A DNA stretch of 64,000 nucleotides. Source: Solirubrobacter sp963848475. Lineage in GTDB: Bacteria > Actinomycetota > Thermoleophilia > Solirubrobacterales > Solirubrobacteraceae. Under the pieces are notes generated by a model that was not told the origin of the DNA, made no database searches, and worked only from the letters and a program-made list of their open reading frames with translations. The position numbers were made by a program, and so were the translations under genes. Below are positions 10,790 to 19,381 of the stretch, piece by piece. Position 1 is the first letter of the stretch; each line of letters opens with the position of its first letter. The stretch lies in NCBI GenBank assembly GCA_963848475.1, contig CAWKDW010000003.1, positions 310,001 to 374,000 of the forward strand. Direction: 5' to 3'.

Positions 10790-12253
10790 ATGAGCACCAC
10801 CGCTGACGACACGCCCGCCGCGGACCAGCAGCACAGCGGGCTGAAGGACCTCTTCAGCTACCCGCTGACCTCGGCCATTCAGGACCGCCGCACGCGGCGC
10901 GTGGCCCAGGGCGTCTCGCTCAAGCACGGCGCGCAGCCCTACGAGAGCCCGAACGAGCCCTCGCCGCTGACCCCGCTGGAGGAGGCGATCCTGATCGCCT
11001 CGACGAGCCTCACCGGCGCCGTCATGCACGACGGCCCGACGAAGAAGCCCGACGGGTCGAGCGAGCTCGGGACGATGTTCCTCGAGGTCGCGGGCCGCGC
11101 CGCCTCCAGCGCCGACAACGCCCAGGCCACGTCGTTCTTCATGACCAACGACGAGGGCGTCTGGCTGATCAATCGCCCGCGCGGGCGCGAGGCGCTGGAA
11201 CTGCTGCGCGAGATCCCGCCGCGCTGGGAGGACCGCACCGAGGACGACTGGATGTCGTTCGCCAACGCGGTCAAGCGCAAGGTCTACGACGGCCGGCTCG
11301 CGATGCCCGAGAACCAGTGGCCGTACTTCCTGGGCTGGAACGGCCAGCACTCCAACGCGCCGGGCACGACCCAGTTCCTGCCCGTGGTCGACAACACGCG
11401 CCAGTACATCAACGTGCTGCTGATCCTGCTCTCGGAGCCGGCCGGCAAGGTGCCGCTGTTCATCGACGACTGGAGCGCCTTCAAGCCCTCCAACCTGATG
11501 GAGTGGGGCGCCTGGGCGGCGTCGAAGATCGGCCTCGTCGACCCGATCCCCTACCAGCCGATCGGCGGCCTCAAGCGCGCCCGCGGCGGCTTCGCGAGCC
11601 CGGACACGCCGGCGCCGATGGGGTCGCTGACGACGGTCCGCACGGACTACGAGGCGCACTTCCTGCTGCAGAACCTGATGCTCACCGGCGAGGCGCTGCG
11701 CCTCGGCGGCTGGGTCCACGGCGCGCCGATGATCCCGGACGTCTGGAAGCGCGATCCCGCGGCCGGGATCCTCGGCCTCGGCTTCCGCGAGTACAGCGCC
11801 AAGACGTTCGACTCGCGCTGGAAGCGCTGGCCGCCGGTGCCCGCCTCCCAGCCCAACTACGTCGGCATCGACGGCGTGCTCGAGGGTCTGTGCCCGCCCT
11901 ATGTCACCGACATGGACGCCGCGGTCGACCAGGTGCTCGAGGAGAAGTTCGGCCCGGGCGGCACGTACACCGACGCCGAGGTCTTCGCCCAGTCCTACAA
12001 GGACAAGGCGACGGCCGAGACATACATGAAGCACGCCGGCCATCCGTCGGCCGAGGCGATCGCGTACACGAAGGAGATCTGCCGCTACCTGGTGGACACC
12101 TACGGGCGCTTCCCGGCGCACACGGACGCGTTCCACCTGCCCGGCGTCTGGGTGCAGTTCTCGCACCTGGAGATCGAGTACTACGAGCAGTACGCCAACC
12201 CGCGCCACGTGCAGCGCGCGGCCGACGGTCGAGAGATCTGGGACCGCCACTGA
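10790..12253 (+). CDS. Conserved hypothetical protein, 487 aa
   Basis: The ATG at 10790 follows the hydrolase stop without any spacer, so translation is probably coupled. No signal peptide or TM segment; predicted cytosolic. I do not recognise the family. Visible landmarks are LTPLEEAILIASTSLTGAV (about residues 60-78), TSFFMTNDEGVWLINRPRG, WPYFLGWNGQHSNAPGT, TYGRFPAHTDAFHLPGVWVQ near the C-terminus and many Trp residues. The early Arg-rich segment IQDRRTRRVAQG followed by an LTPLEEA helix is faintly like FMN-binding nitroreductases, but I would not assign it. The frame is intact over 1464 bases, in contrast to its upstream neighbours. It is likely an enzyme of the hydrolase-DyP operon. Confidence 0.7.
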   Translation: MSTTADDTPAADQQHSGLKDLFSYPLTSAIQDRRTRRVAQGVSLKHGAQPYESPNEPSPLTPLEEAILIASTSLTGAVMHDGPTKKPDGSSELGTMFLEVAGRAASSADNAQATSFFMTNDEGVWLINRPRGREALELLREIPPRWEDRTEDDWMSFANAVKRKVYDGRLAMPENQWPYFLGWNGQHSNAPGTTQFLPVVDNTRQYINVLLILLSEPAGKVPLFIDDWSAFKPSNLMEWGAWAASKIGLVDPIPYQPIGGLKRARGGFASPDTPAPMGSLTTVRTDYEAHFLLQNLMLTGEALRLGGWVHGAPMIPDVWKRDPAAGILGLGFREYSAKTFDSRWKRWPPVPASQPNYVGIDGVLEGLCPPYVTDMDAAVDQVLEEKFGPGGTYTDAEVFAQSYKDKATAETYMKHAGHPSAEAIAYTKEICRYLVDTYGRFPAHTDAFHLPGVWVQFSHLEIEYYEQYANPRHVQRAADGREIWDRH

Positions 12254-12279
12254 CACCGGGAGGGAATGAGCTCGGTCGC

Positions 12280-12798
12280 ATGACCGGGCTCACCCTGTTC
12301 ACCCCGATCCGCCGGCAGTGGGTATGGCTGCTGAGGCTCGGGTTCCCGATCGCGCGCCATCTGCCGTTCCTGCGGCATCACATCCTCCAGTTCAACTTCA
12401 TCAAGTTCGTGCGCTGGACGATCGTGCGCAGGCTCGACGGCGAGCGGCTGCACTACCCGTACCTGTTCTTCGAGAGCAACTTCGACGGGCCGTGGCAGCA
12501 CTACATCGACGCGTTCGCGTACGTGATCCCGACCGACATCCGCGTCACGTGGGGTCGCGGGCCGGGCTTCCCGGCGCCGCCGCCGGCCGAGCCGCTGAAG
12601 GCCTGGATCGGGCACAACAGCATGGAGGGCGGCACGTACTACTGCGCCCACGCCGAGGACTCGACGCGGATGGTCAAGAACGCCCTGGTGGTGCGTGAAC
12701 GCTTCGACGAGCTGCGGCGCTCGGCCGCCGTCCTCGGACCGGAGGAGTTCAAGGCCGAGTGGGAGCGGTTCCTCAGCGACAACCAGGCGCATCTATGA
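12280..12798 (+). CDS. Small unknown protein A, paralogue of the next gene
   Basis: The ATG at 12280 lies 26 bases after the previous stop; GGGAGG is about 15 bases upstream. The 172-residue product starts with a basic hydrophobic stretch (IRRQWVWLLRLGFPIARHL) and then reads LHYPYLFFESNFDGPWQHYI and VTWGRGPGFPAPPPAEPLKA. The central part aligns with protein B encoded next: both have L-x4-L-x-F-x-S-x2-D-G-x4-Y, then WGR-x2-G-x-P, then AW, then AL-x2-RE. No named family is recognised. The stop overlaps the next ATG (ATGA), so the two products are probably made in fixed ratio, perhaps as a hetero-oligomer serving the DyP peroxidase. Confidence 0.65.
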   Translation: MTGLTLFTPIRRQWVWLLRLGFPIARHLPFLRHHILQFNFIKFVRWTIVRRLDGERLHYPYLFFESNFDGPWQHYIDAFAYVIPTDIRVTWGRGPGFPAPPPAEPLKAWIGHNSMEGGTYYCAHAEDSTRMVKNALVVRERFDELRRSAAVLGPEEFKAEWERFLSDNQAHL

Positions 12799-13331
12799 AC
12801 CCCAACCGCGTCGGGACCGCCTACGCGCTGACCACGTTCGCCCGGATCCTGCCCGGGAAGGCCGACGAGCTCGAGACGTACCTGGGGTCGATGCCGAAGG
12901 GCCCGGAGAGCCCGTTCGCGCGCCTGGGCATGCTGCACATCGCGCGGGTCCAGATCTTCCGCGCGCTCGTGCACCAAGGACCGTTGCAAAAACACACGGA
13001 CACGCTGCAGAATGCTCATCTGGTGTTCACGAGCACGATCGACGGTGATCTCGACCCCTACCTGAACGCGCTCGCCGAGCGCGTGCCGGAGGCGGACGAG
13101 TGGTGGGGCCGCTGCGCCGGCTATCCCGGCCGTGCGGACGTCGCGTCGTTCCGCGCGTGGGTGCGCGCACGGCAGGTGAAGACCGGCGTGTTCCAGTCGG
13201 CGATCCCCACGGCGAGCGTCGGCGACGTCCACGAGGCGCTCGCGCTGCGCGAGAACGTGCTCGACTTCGCCGTCGCCGCCCAGGGCCTCGACGCGGCGAC
13301 CCTGCAGCAGCGCTTCCGCTCGACCTTCTGA
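12795..13331 (+). CDS. Small unknown protein B, paralogue of the preceding gene
   Basis: The ATG at 12795 overlaps the upstream stop by four bases. The 178-residue product begins GTAYALTTFARILPGKADEL, a beta strand and helix reminiscent of ferredoxin-like (dimeric alpha/beta barrel) folds, then IARVQIFRALVHQGPLQK, HLVFTSTIDGDLDPYLNAL and EWWGRCAGYPGRADVASFRA. These match protein A in the same order. No signal peptide. The stop overlaps the start of the DyP peroxidase gene (TGATG). Function unknown; fold and location suggest a small enzyme or accessory subunit working with DyP. Confidence 0.65.
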   Translation: MNPNRVGTAYALTTFARILPGKADELETYLGSMPKGPESPFARLGMLHIARVQIFRALVHQGPLQKHTDTLQNAHLVFTSTIDGDLDPYLNALAERVPEADEWWGRCAGYPGRADVASFRAWVRARQVKTGVFQSAIPTASVGDVHEALALRENVLDFAVAAQGLDAATLQQRFRSTF

Positions 13332-14714
13332 TGCGGCGACCCACGGACCTCGCGCGCCGCGGCGGTGCCGCCGCGGACATCGACCTCGCCGACATCCAGG
13401 GCAACGTGCTGCGCGGTTACACGATGCCCGCCGCGGCCTACCTGTTTCTGCGGATCGTCGACGTCGAGAAGGCCTGCGCGCTGATGGCGCGGATGCTCCC
13501 GCAGGTCGCGACCGCCGCGCCGTGGCGCGACGGCGCGCCCGCGACGGCGATGAACGTCGCCTTCACGTACGCCGGATTGCAGGCTCTGGAACTGCCCGAC
13601 GACGTGCTGGCGTCGTTTCCCGAGGTGTTCCGGCAAGGGATGGCGGGCCGCGCGGACAAGCTGGGCGATCGCGGCCCGAGCGCTCCGCAGCACTGGGATC
13701 CCGGCCTCGGCACCGGCGACGCGCACGTGCTCGTCACCGTCTACGCCCTCGACGCGGAGCACCTGCGCGCGGCGCTGATGGAGATCCTCGGCGCGGACTC
13801 CGACAACGCCGTCGAGCTCGTCCACCTGCAGCGCGCGGAGTCGCTCGCCGGCGGCCGCGACCACTTCGGCTTCTTCGACGGCATCGCGCAGCCCGCGCTG
13901 ATCGGCTCGGGCGTGACGCCGCGGCCCGGCGACGGGCAACCCGACGGCAGGGGCGGCTGGCGCGGGCTCGCCACCGGCGAGGTCCTGCTCGGCTACCGCG
14001 ACGAGGACGGAACGCTGCCGGTGGCGCCGGTCGCGCCGTTCGAGCGCAACGGCACCTACGTCGTCTACCGCAAGCTCGCGATGCACGTCGGCGCCTTCCG
14101 CAGCTACATCGCCGCCGAGGGTGAGCGCTACCCCGGCGGCGCGCGCAAGCTCGCGGCCAAGATCGTCGGCCGCTGGCCGGACGGTACGCCGCTGGTCCTC
14201 TCGCCCGACCGGCCCGACGCGTCGATCTCCTCCGACACCGAGCGGATCAACGACTTCGGCTACGCCGACGACCGCGAAGGCCTGCGCTGCCCCATCGGCT
14301 CCCACATCCGCCGCTCCAACCCGCGCGACGCCGAGGGCTTCTTCGACGGCCGGCTCACCGACCGCCATCGCATCGTCCGCCGCGGCCGCCCCTACGGCAT
14401 GCCGCTGCCGCGGCGGAGACCTCGAGGACGACGGCGCCGACCGCGGCCTCGTCTTCGTCTGCTTCCAGGCCAACATCTGGCGCCAGTTCGAGACCATCCA
14501 ATCGCTCTGGATCGACGACGGCGACCCCTTCGGCCTCGGCCGCGACAAGGACTTCCTGGTCGGCGAGCCGCACGGCGCCCCGGGCAAGATGACGATCCAG
14601 GGCAACCCGCCGTACTTCCTCAAACCGCAACCGCGCTTCGTCACCACGCGCGGCGGCGAGTACCTCTTCCAGCCGTCGATGACCGCGCTGCGCCGCCTCT
14701 CCGGTGGCGCGTAG
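13331..14714 (+). CDS. DyP-type heme peroxidase
   Basis: The ATG at 13331 overlaps the preceding stop by one base. Family signatures are IDLADIQGNVLRGY at the N-terminus, the distal GxxDG motif in DHFGFFDGIAQPALIG (about residue 180), and the proximal heme-ligand region RCPIGSHIRRSNPRD (about residue 320), with a C-terminal GLVFVCFQANIWRQFETIQ and IQGNPPYFLKPQPRF. A one-base insertion near 14410 splits the gene; corrected length is about 460 residues. There is no Tat or Sec signal, so the enzyme is probably cytosolic. DyP enzymes oxidise diverse substrates with peroxide and some act as oxygenases. Here it is the last of five overlapping genes, so its substrate is probably a product of that operon. 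Confidence 0.88.
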
Positions 14715-14720
14715 CCACGC

Positions 14721-15626
14721 TCACAGCGCCGTCCACGTCCAGGTGCCGGCCATCATGTCGAAGCGCCCGTAGGTGATCCTGGCGGTGTCGATCGCGAACC
14801 GAAAGGCGTAGCCGCCCTCGCGAGCGCGTATCACGAGGAAGCCGCTCTCGGTCACGACGCCCCGCTGGTGGATGGCGAAGCTGATCCGGCGCATGAACTC
14901 GAGCATCGCGTCGACCTTCTGCTGCGCGTTGAGTCCGTCGATCGCTGACAGCCGCTTCGCCGCCTCAAGCAGCTTCGGGCCGTTGGCGCACCGGGGCCGT
15001 CGCGCTCAGCAACTCGTCGGCCACGGCGCCCGCGATAAACGGCACGGGCGGAGGCGTCGCGGCTGACGGCCCGCCCGAGGCCGGGCGTCGCGAGCGCATC
15101 CCCGCCGCGCGCACGCCGGTGTCTGCGCGTTGAGCACGCTCGGCCAGATCACCCCGCCCTCGCCCGTATAGAAGACGCAGACCGTCATGCCCTGGCCTTC
15201 GAAGTCCCCGCGCCACTCGGCGGGAACAGCGGCTGTAGCTGCCGCCAGCGACGCCTCGGGCGGGAAGAACGGCACGAGCTCGAGGCTCGTGTCGTCGATG
15301 GCGGCAATCGGCACCGACACCCGCTCGCCCGTGTCGAGCACGAGGTAGACGCGCCCGAGCAGCGCGTTGACGGCGACCTCGGTGACGTGCTCGTCGAGGT
15401 ACGCCGCGACGACATCCGGCGATGCCGCGAACGGCCAGTGGCTGAGCGTCTGCGGCTTCGGCGTGCTCTCGGTGGGCGTGCGCTGCAGCAGCCGCGCTAC
15501 GGCCCGGTTGCCGGCGGTGCGTTGCAGCGCGAGCACGCCCGCGACCGGCGCCGGCAGCGCGCGCGGCAAGCGCCTCCGCGGCCGTTGCGGCGCCGCTGAC
15601 GGTGCGCTGATGCGAGCGATGGACAT
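14721..15626 (-). CDS. eCIS-cargo-like protein with LQR-AGNRAV motif
   Basis: The ATG at 15626 starts MSIARISAPSAAPQRPRRRL; at about residues 33-48 comes LALQRTAGNRAVARLLQR. This is the leader-like motif typical of proteins carried by, or associated with, extracellular contractile injection systems (often next to DUF4157). The rest (TEVAVNALLGRVYLVLDTGE, EWRGDFEGQGMTVCVFYTGE, and after two frame changes VDAMLEFMRRISFAIHQRG and YGRFDMMAGTWTWTAL) has no family I know. The frame changes near 15120 and 14990 compensate, so total length (906 bases) is whole codons and about 301 residues result. No sheath, tube or baseplate genes are in the window. Cargo role is inference from the motif alone. Confidence 0.6.
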
Positions 15627-15710
15627 GGCCGTATGACCCCGGCCCGCACACGGAGGTTGGCCGCTTTGTCCCGTGCCGTCGCTACGTGCCTCGCGACGTC
15701 GAGCGCACCA

Positions 15711-15749
15711 GTGGTCGCAAAGGCACCCATGCGGTGCTTTTGCGACCAC
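15711..15749. repeat. Long hairpin, 17-bp arms
   Basis: The arms at 15711-15727 and 15733-15749 are inverted copies with one mismatch, separated by the 5-base loop CATGC. The hairpin sits about 85 bases upstream of the eCIS-like gene and downstream of the amidase gene. It lacks a clear T-run, so it may be a second-stage terminator or a protein-binding or RNA-level element. Confidence 0.6.
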
Positions 15750-15763
15750 GCGTCCCCGGCCCC

Positions 15764-15791
15764 CGCGGGTGGGCCCTCATGCCCACCCGCG
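15764..15791 (-). terminator. Probable terminator of the amidase gene
   Basis: CGCGGGTGGGC and its exact complement GCCCACCCGCG are separated by six bases, starting 19 bases beyond the amidase stop on the minus strand. An 11-bp all-GC-rich stem; no strong T-tract. Confidence 0.5.
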
Positions 15792-15809
15792 AGCTCTCGT
15801 TCCCCTGCC

Positions 15810-18713
15810 CTAAGGCGTTGTCGTCGACAGCGTGTACGTGAGCGTCTTCGAGTACGTGCCGGTGCGCAGCGCGTCGGTGGCGCCGATGTGCTGCTTGAAC
15901 GCGATCGTCACCACGTCGTTGGACACCGGCGCCGTCCACGCGGCCTTGGAGAACTCGACGACCAGCGGCGAGGGCAGCGCGAACGTGCCGTTCATCAGGC
16001 TGCCGGGCTCGGAGACCGTCAGGGCCGCGTCGCCCGCCGTCGAGAGCACGGTCGCGGTCGTCGAGGCCGTGTAGTCCTTCGTGATGCCCGGCGTGAACGC
16101 GCCGAAGGTCGCCGGGGCCCCGAGCACGAGCGACAGGGTCGCCGGTACCGAGCCGCCGACGGAGCCGTTGACGTCGGTCACGACCGGCAATGCCGGAGCC
16201 GTGGCGGCGGCGACGTGGCCCTTGCCGTCCTTGGAGGCCAGCTGCTCGAACGCGTAGGCCATGCCGACGAGCGTGTCGTCGTCCCAGGCACGGCCGAGCA
16301 GCTGCAGGTTGATCGGCTGGCCGTGGTCGTTGACGCCCGCCGGGAAGACGACCGTCGGGATGCCGGGGCCGGCGCCCGGGGTGTCGCGACGGCCGAAGCT
16401 GGCCTTGCCGCCGCCACCGTCGTTGAGCGTGATGTCGCTGAGCAGGCCCGGGTAGACGACGGCGTCGACACCGAGGTTGTCGGCGCCGGCCGTGTCCAGC
16501 CAGGTCTTGGCGTTGGCCTTGTAGGCGACGCGATAGGCGCGGCGGGCGACCAGCTCCGCCGCGGTCATCCGGGCGGCCGGGGCGACGGCGCAGGCGGTGG
16601 CGTCCTGACGCGTGTACCAGACCTTCTTCTGCGAGCAGCTGACGTCGACGGCGTTGCGGATCTGGAAGCCCTGCTCGGCCAGTTCCGGATGCGCGTCGAT
16701 GTACTGCATCCAGCCCTCCTGCGACGTGTTGCCGGTCGGGTTGACGGCCGGCGCCGGCGGCGTGTTGGTGTCACCGACCGTCGTGCCCATCTCGACGATC
16801 GTGGCGCCCGCGTCGGTCAGGTACTTCAGCGCCGCCTTGGAGGCGTCGGTCGTCCCCGTCGTGCCGAAGGGGTCCTCCCAGACGGCCGGGATGTAGCCGA
16901 TGCGCTTGCCGCGCAGCGCGTCGGGATCGAGCGTCGAGCGCCAGTCCGCGGGCCGCTCGGCGTCGGCCGGGGCGGTCGTCGGATCGTCCGGATCGGTGCC
17001 GGTGACGACGTTGAGCATGTCGGCGAGGTCGCCGACCGAGCGCGTCATCACACCACCGAAGTCCGTCAGCCAGGACAGCGGCATGATGCCGCTGCCGCTC
17101 TCCAGCCCGTCGGTGCCGCGCAGAGTGACGAGTGAGGCGCCCGAGGCGGGCGCGTAGAGCGAATCGCCGGTCTGGGAGCCGAGCGCGCCGGCCGCGAGGT
17201 TCGCGGCGACCGCGGTCGCCGACCCGCCGCTGGAGGCGAGCGCCGACTTCGACGGCTGGAACGCGTTCCAGACCTGGCCCCACGGATCGTTGGAGTAGTT
17301 GCCGCTCGTCGCATATTCCTCGAGCGCCGCCTTGCCGATGATCACGGCGCCCGCGTCGCGCAGCTTGGCCACCTGGAAGGCATCCTTCTTCGGCCGGAAG
17401 CCGGCGAAGGTGAAGCTGCCGTTGGTGGTCGCCATGTCCTTGGTGTCGTAGAGGTTCTTGACCGCGATCGGGATGCCGAGGACGGGCGAGCGCTCGCCCG
17501 CCGCCCTCGCCGCGTCGGCGGCCGCCGCCTGGGCCATCGCGTCGGAGGCGACGATCTCGTAGGAGTTGAAGCCGAACTGGCCCTGGTCGTAGACCGCGAT
17601 CCGGTCCAGGTAGGCGCGCGTGATCTTCTGCGAGGTCGTCAGGCCCGACTCCATGTCGGCGCGCATCTGCCCGATCGTCTTCTCGACCACGTCGTAGCCG
17701 GACGTCGTGACCGGCTTCGGCGCGGCCGGGACCGGGATCCGCGGGATCGAACCGGCGCCCGCGCAGGACGCGGTGATCGTGAAGTTCTCGATCGAGCAGA
17801 GCTCGGCGGACGTGAGGTCGGCGAGCTCCGGCGCGGCGGCGAGCGTCGAGGCCGTCGCCTCGACCTTCAGCCGCTCCGCCGGGGAGGTCGCCGTCGTGAC
17901 ACGCTGGCCGAGCACGACGTAGTGCAGCAGCGACTTGGTCGCGCCCGGCGCGAGAGTCAGCGTGTTGACGTAGGCCTGGAAGTTGCCCTCGTGGCCGCCG
18001 TAGGCCAACGGGTTGTTGAAGGTGTCGTGCAGCCAGTTCCCGGTGAAGGTGATGGCGCCGCCGAACGGGGCGGGGGTGCCGATCACCGTGGCCTGCGGGC
18101 CGCCGACGAGGGACGTGCCCGACAGCGGCGTCGCCACCTCCGCCCACGCGTCGGCCGCGGTCACGGTCGCGTCGCCGGTCGCGGTGTTGACCATCGCGCT
18201 CGAGTTCCCGCCCGCCGCGCTGTAGCCCGTCTGGCCGCCGAAGGCGACCTTGACCGTGATCGGCGCCGCGGTCGTGTTGGTGAACGTGTCCAGCCAGCGT
18301 GCCCAGCTCGCCGAGAGCCCGACGTCCTTCTTGACCAGCACCGACCGCGCGATCTCCACGCCACCGAGCGGGACCGCCTGCGTCGTCGAGAAGCGGTCGA
18401 CGCCGTCGAAGGTCAGGCCGAAGCCGCGCATCAGCTCGCCGTTGAACCGCGGCGCGGGCGTCGATGACACCCAGACCTTGATCCCGCCGTAGCCGTTGAT
18501 CGAGGTGCTGTAGGCACCGCTGGACCCGGCCGCGACCTGCGTGGCGCGGATGCTGCCCGTATCGACACGCGGCGGCGCCACGTCCTGGATGCCCCAGAAC
18601 GTGCCGTTGGTGTCGGAGACGTAATTGAAGGCGGCCCCTGGACCGGCCGCTACGAGGCAGCCGAGGGTCGCGACGGTCGAGACAGCGGCCGCCCGGACGA
18701 GGAATCGAGACAT
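15810..18713 (-). CDS. Secreted amidase-signature hydrolase with C-terminal STTTP domain
   Basis: The ATG at 18713 starts a Sec signal peptide (MSRFLVRAAAVSTV...GAAFN). Residues about 30-325 form an extracytoplasmic beta-rich module with no family I know. Residues about 350-810 are an amidase-signature domain: catalytic Lys in LGIPIAVKNLYDTK, the Ser-rich loop ALASSGGSATAVAANLAAGA, and GSQTGDSLYAPAS with the nucleophile-loop serine; MTRSVGDLADMLNVVTG and FPAGVNDHGQPINLQLLGRA are family regions. The last 120 residues, from GGSVPATLSLVLGA to TYTLSTTTP, are a domain shared with three other secreted proteins in this window. 967 residues. It probably hydrolyses amide bonds outside the cell; natural substrate unknown. 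Transcribed alone or after YcnI (98-base gap). Confidence 0.85.
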   Translation of the reverse strand: MSRFLVRAAAVSTVATLGCLVAAGPGAAFNYVSDTNGTFWGIQDVAPPRVDTGSIRATQVAAGSSGAYSTSINGYGGIKVWVSSTPAPRFNGELMRGFGLTFDGVDRFSTTQAVPLGGVEIARSVLVKKDVGLSASWARWLDTFTNTTAAPITVKVAFGGQTGYSAAGGNSSAMVNTATGDATVTAADAWAEVATPLSGTSLVGGPQATVIGTPAPFGGAITFTGNWLHDTFNNPLAYGGHEGNFQAYVNTLTLAPGATKSLLHYVVLGQRVTTATSPAERLKVEATASTLAAAPELADLTSAELCSIENFTITASCAGAGSIPRIPVPAAPKPVTTSGYDVVEKTIGQMRADMESGLTTSQKITRAYLDRIAVYDQGQFGFNSYEIVASDAMAQAAAADAARAAGERSPVLGIPIAVKNLYDTKDMATTNGSFTFAGFRPKKDAFQVAKLRDAGAVIIGKAALEEYATSGNYSNDPWGQVWNAFQPSKSALASSGGSATAVAANLAAGALGSQTGDSLYAPASGASLVTLRGTDGLESGSGIMPLSWLTDFGGVMTRSVGDLADMLNVVTGTDPDDPTTAPADAERPADWRSTLDPDALRGKRIGYIPAVWEDPFGTTGTTDASKAALKYLTDAGATIVEMGTTVGDTNTPPAPAVNPTGNTSQEGWMQYIDAHPELAEQGFQIRNAVDVSCSQKKVWYTRQDATACAVAPAARMTAAELVARRAYRVAYKANAKTWLDTAGADNLGVDAVVYPGLLSDITLNDGGGGKASFGRRDTPGAGPGIPTVVFPAGVNDHGQPINLQLLGRAWDDDTLVGMAYAFEQLASKDGKGHVAAATAPALPVVTDVNGSVGGSVPATLSLVLGAPATFGAFTPGITKDYTASTTATVLSTAGDAALTVSEPGSLMNGTFALPSPLVVEFSKAAWTAPVSNDVVTIAFKQHIGATDALRTGTYSKTLTYTLSTTTP

Positions 18714-18811
18714 GACGGACTGGATCCAACCGGCTTTTCCGGCGCTCGGACACAGCCCGCCGGTCGAGCAGGATTCGACGAGCGGGTGTTGAGATCAGCC
18801 CACGCCCGGCG

Positions 18812-19381
18812 CTAGCGCTGCCGGCGCCGCCACAGCACGAGCGACACGATGACGAGCAGCACGCAGAAGCCGATCCCGATCGCGATCAGCAAGCCGCTCT
18901 TGTCGCTCGCTTGGTCCCCGCCGTCGCTGACGTCGATCGCGGTCCCGCCGCCGAGGTCGAGCACCGCGGCCGGCCGTTGCTCGTCCGAGGGATCCTGGAT
19001 CCAGCGCACGACCTGCCCGTCGGCGTAGTGCTGCAGGGCCTTGAACACGATCCTCGGCTCGTCGGGCAGCGGGCCGAGCCGGACCTTGAAATCCTCGGTG
19101 CGGCCTGGGTTGATCGCGTTGCCCTCGTCCGCCGTCCAGCGCACCTCGCCGGTCGGGAGGACGACGTGCGACCAGCCGTCGGGCGACGAGACCTCCGCGG
19201 GCACGCCGGGCGGGAGGAAGACGTCGACCTGCACGGTGGCCGCGTCGTCGCGCTCGTTGGGCACGCGGAACGCCAGGTCGGCGGTCTCCCCCGGCCGCGA
19301 GCTCTCCGGCAGCACGGTCACGTGGGCCAGCGCCGTCGCCGGGAACAGGAGCGCCAGGACGAATGCGAGCGCGAGCCTCAT
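18812..19381 (-). CDS. ycnI: YcnI/DUF1775 family copper-associated membrane-anchored protein
   Basis: The ATG at 19381 overlaps the CopC-CopD stop (ATGA). Signal peptide MRLALAFVLALLFPATALA is followed by a mature N-terminal His (AHVTVLPESSRPGE), as in YcnI where that His contributes to copper binding. The Ig-like DUF1775 domain includes FRVPNERDDAATVQVDVFLP and GWSHVVLPTGEVRWTADEG. A C-terminal TM helix (LLIAIGIGFCVLLVIVSLVL) with RRRQR anchors it to the membrane. 189 residues. It works outside the membrane, probably handing copper to or from the CopC-CopD fusion encoded just upstream. Confidence 0.88.
   Translation of the reverse strand: MRLALAFVLALLFPATALAHVTVLPESSRPGETADLAFRVPNERDDAATVQVDVFLPPGVPAEVSSPDGWSHVVLPTGEVRWTADEGNAINPGRTEDFKVRLGPLPDEPRIVFKALQHYADGQVVRWIQDPSDEQRPAAVLDLGGGTAIDVSDGGDQASDKSGLLIAIGIGFCVLLVIVSLVLWRRRQR

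Noticed and set aside
10289..12256. 655-codon minus-strand frame opposite the 487-aa gene
   Set aside because: His/Arg/Val-rich shadow of the plus-strand operon; no motif, and it spans several real genes.
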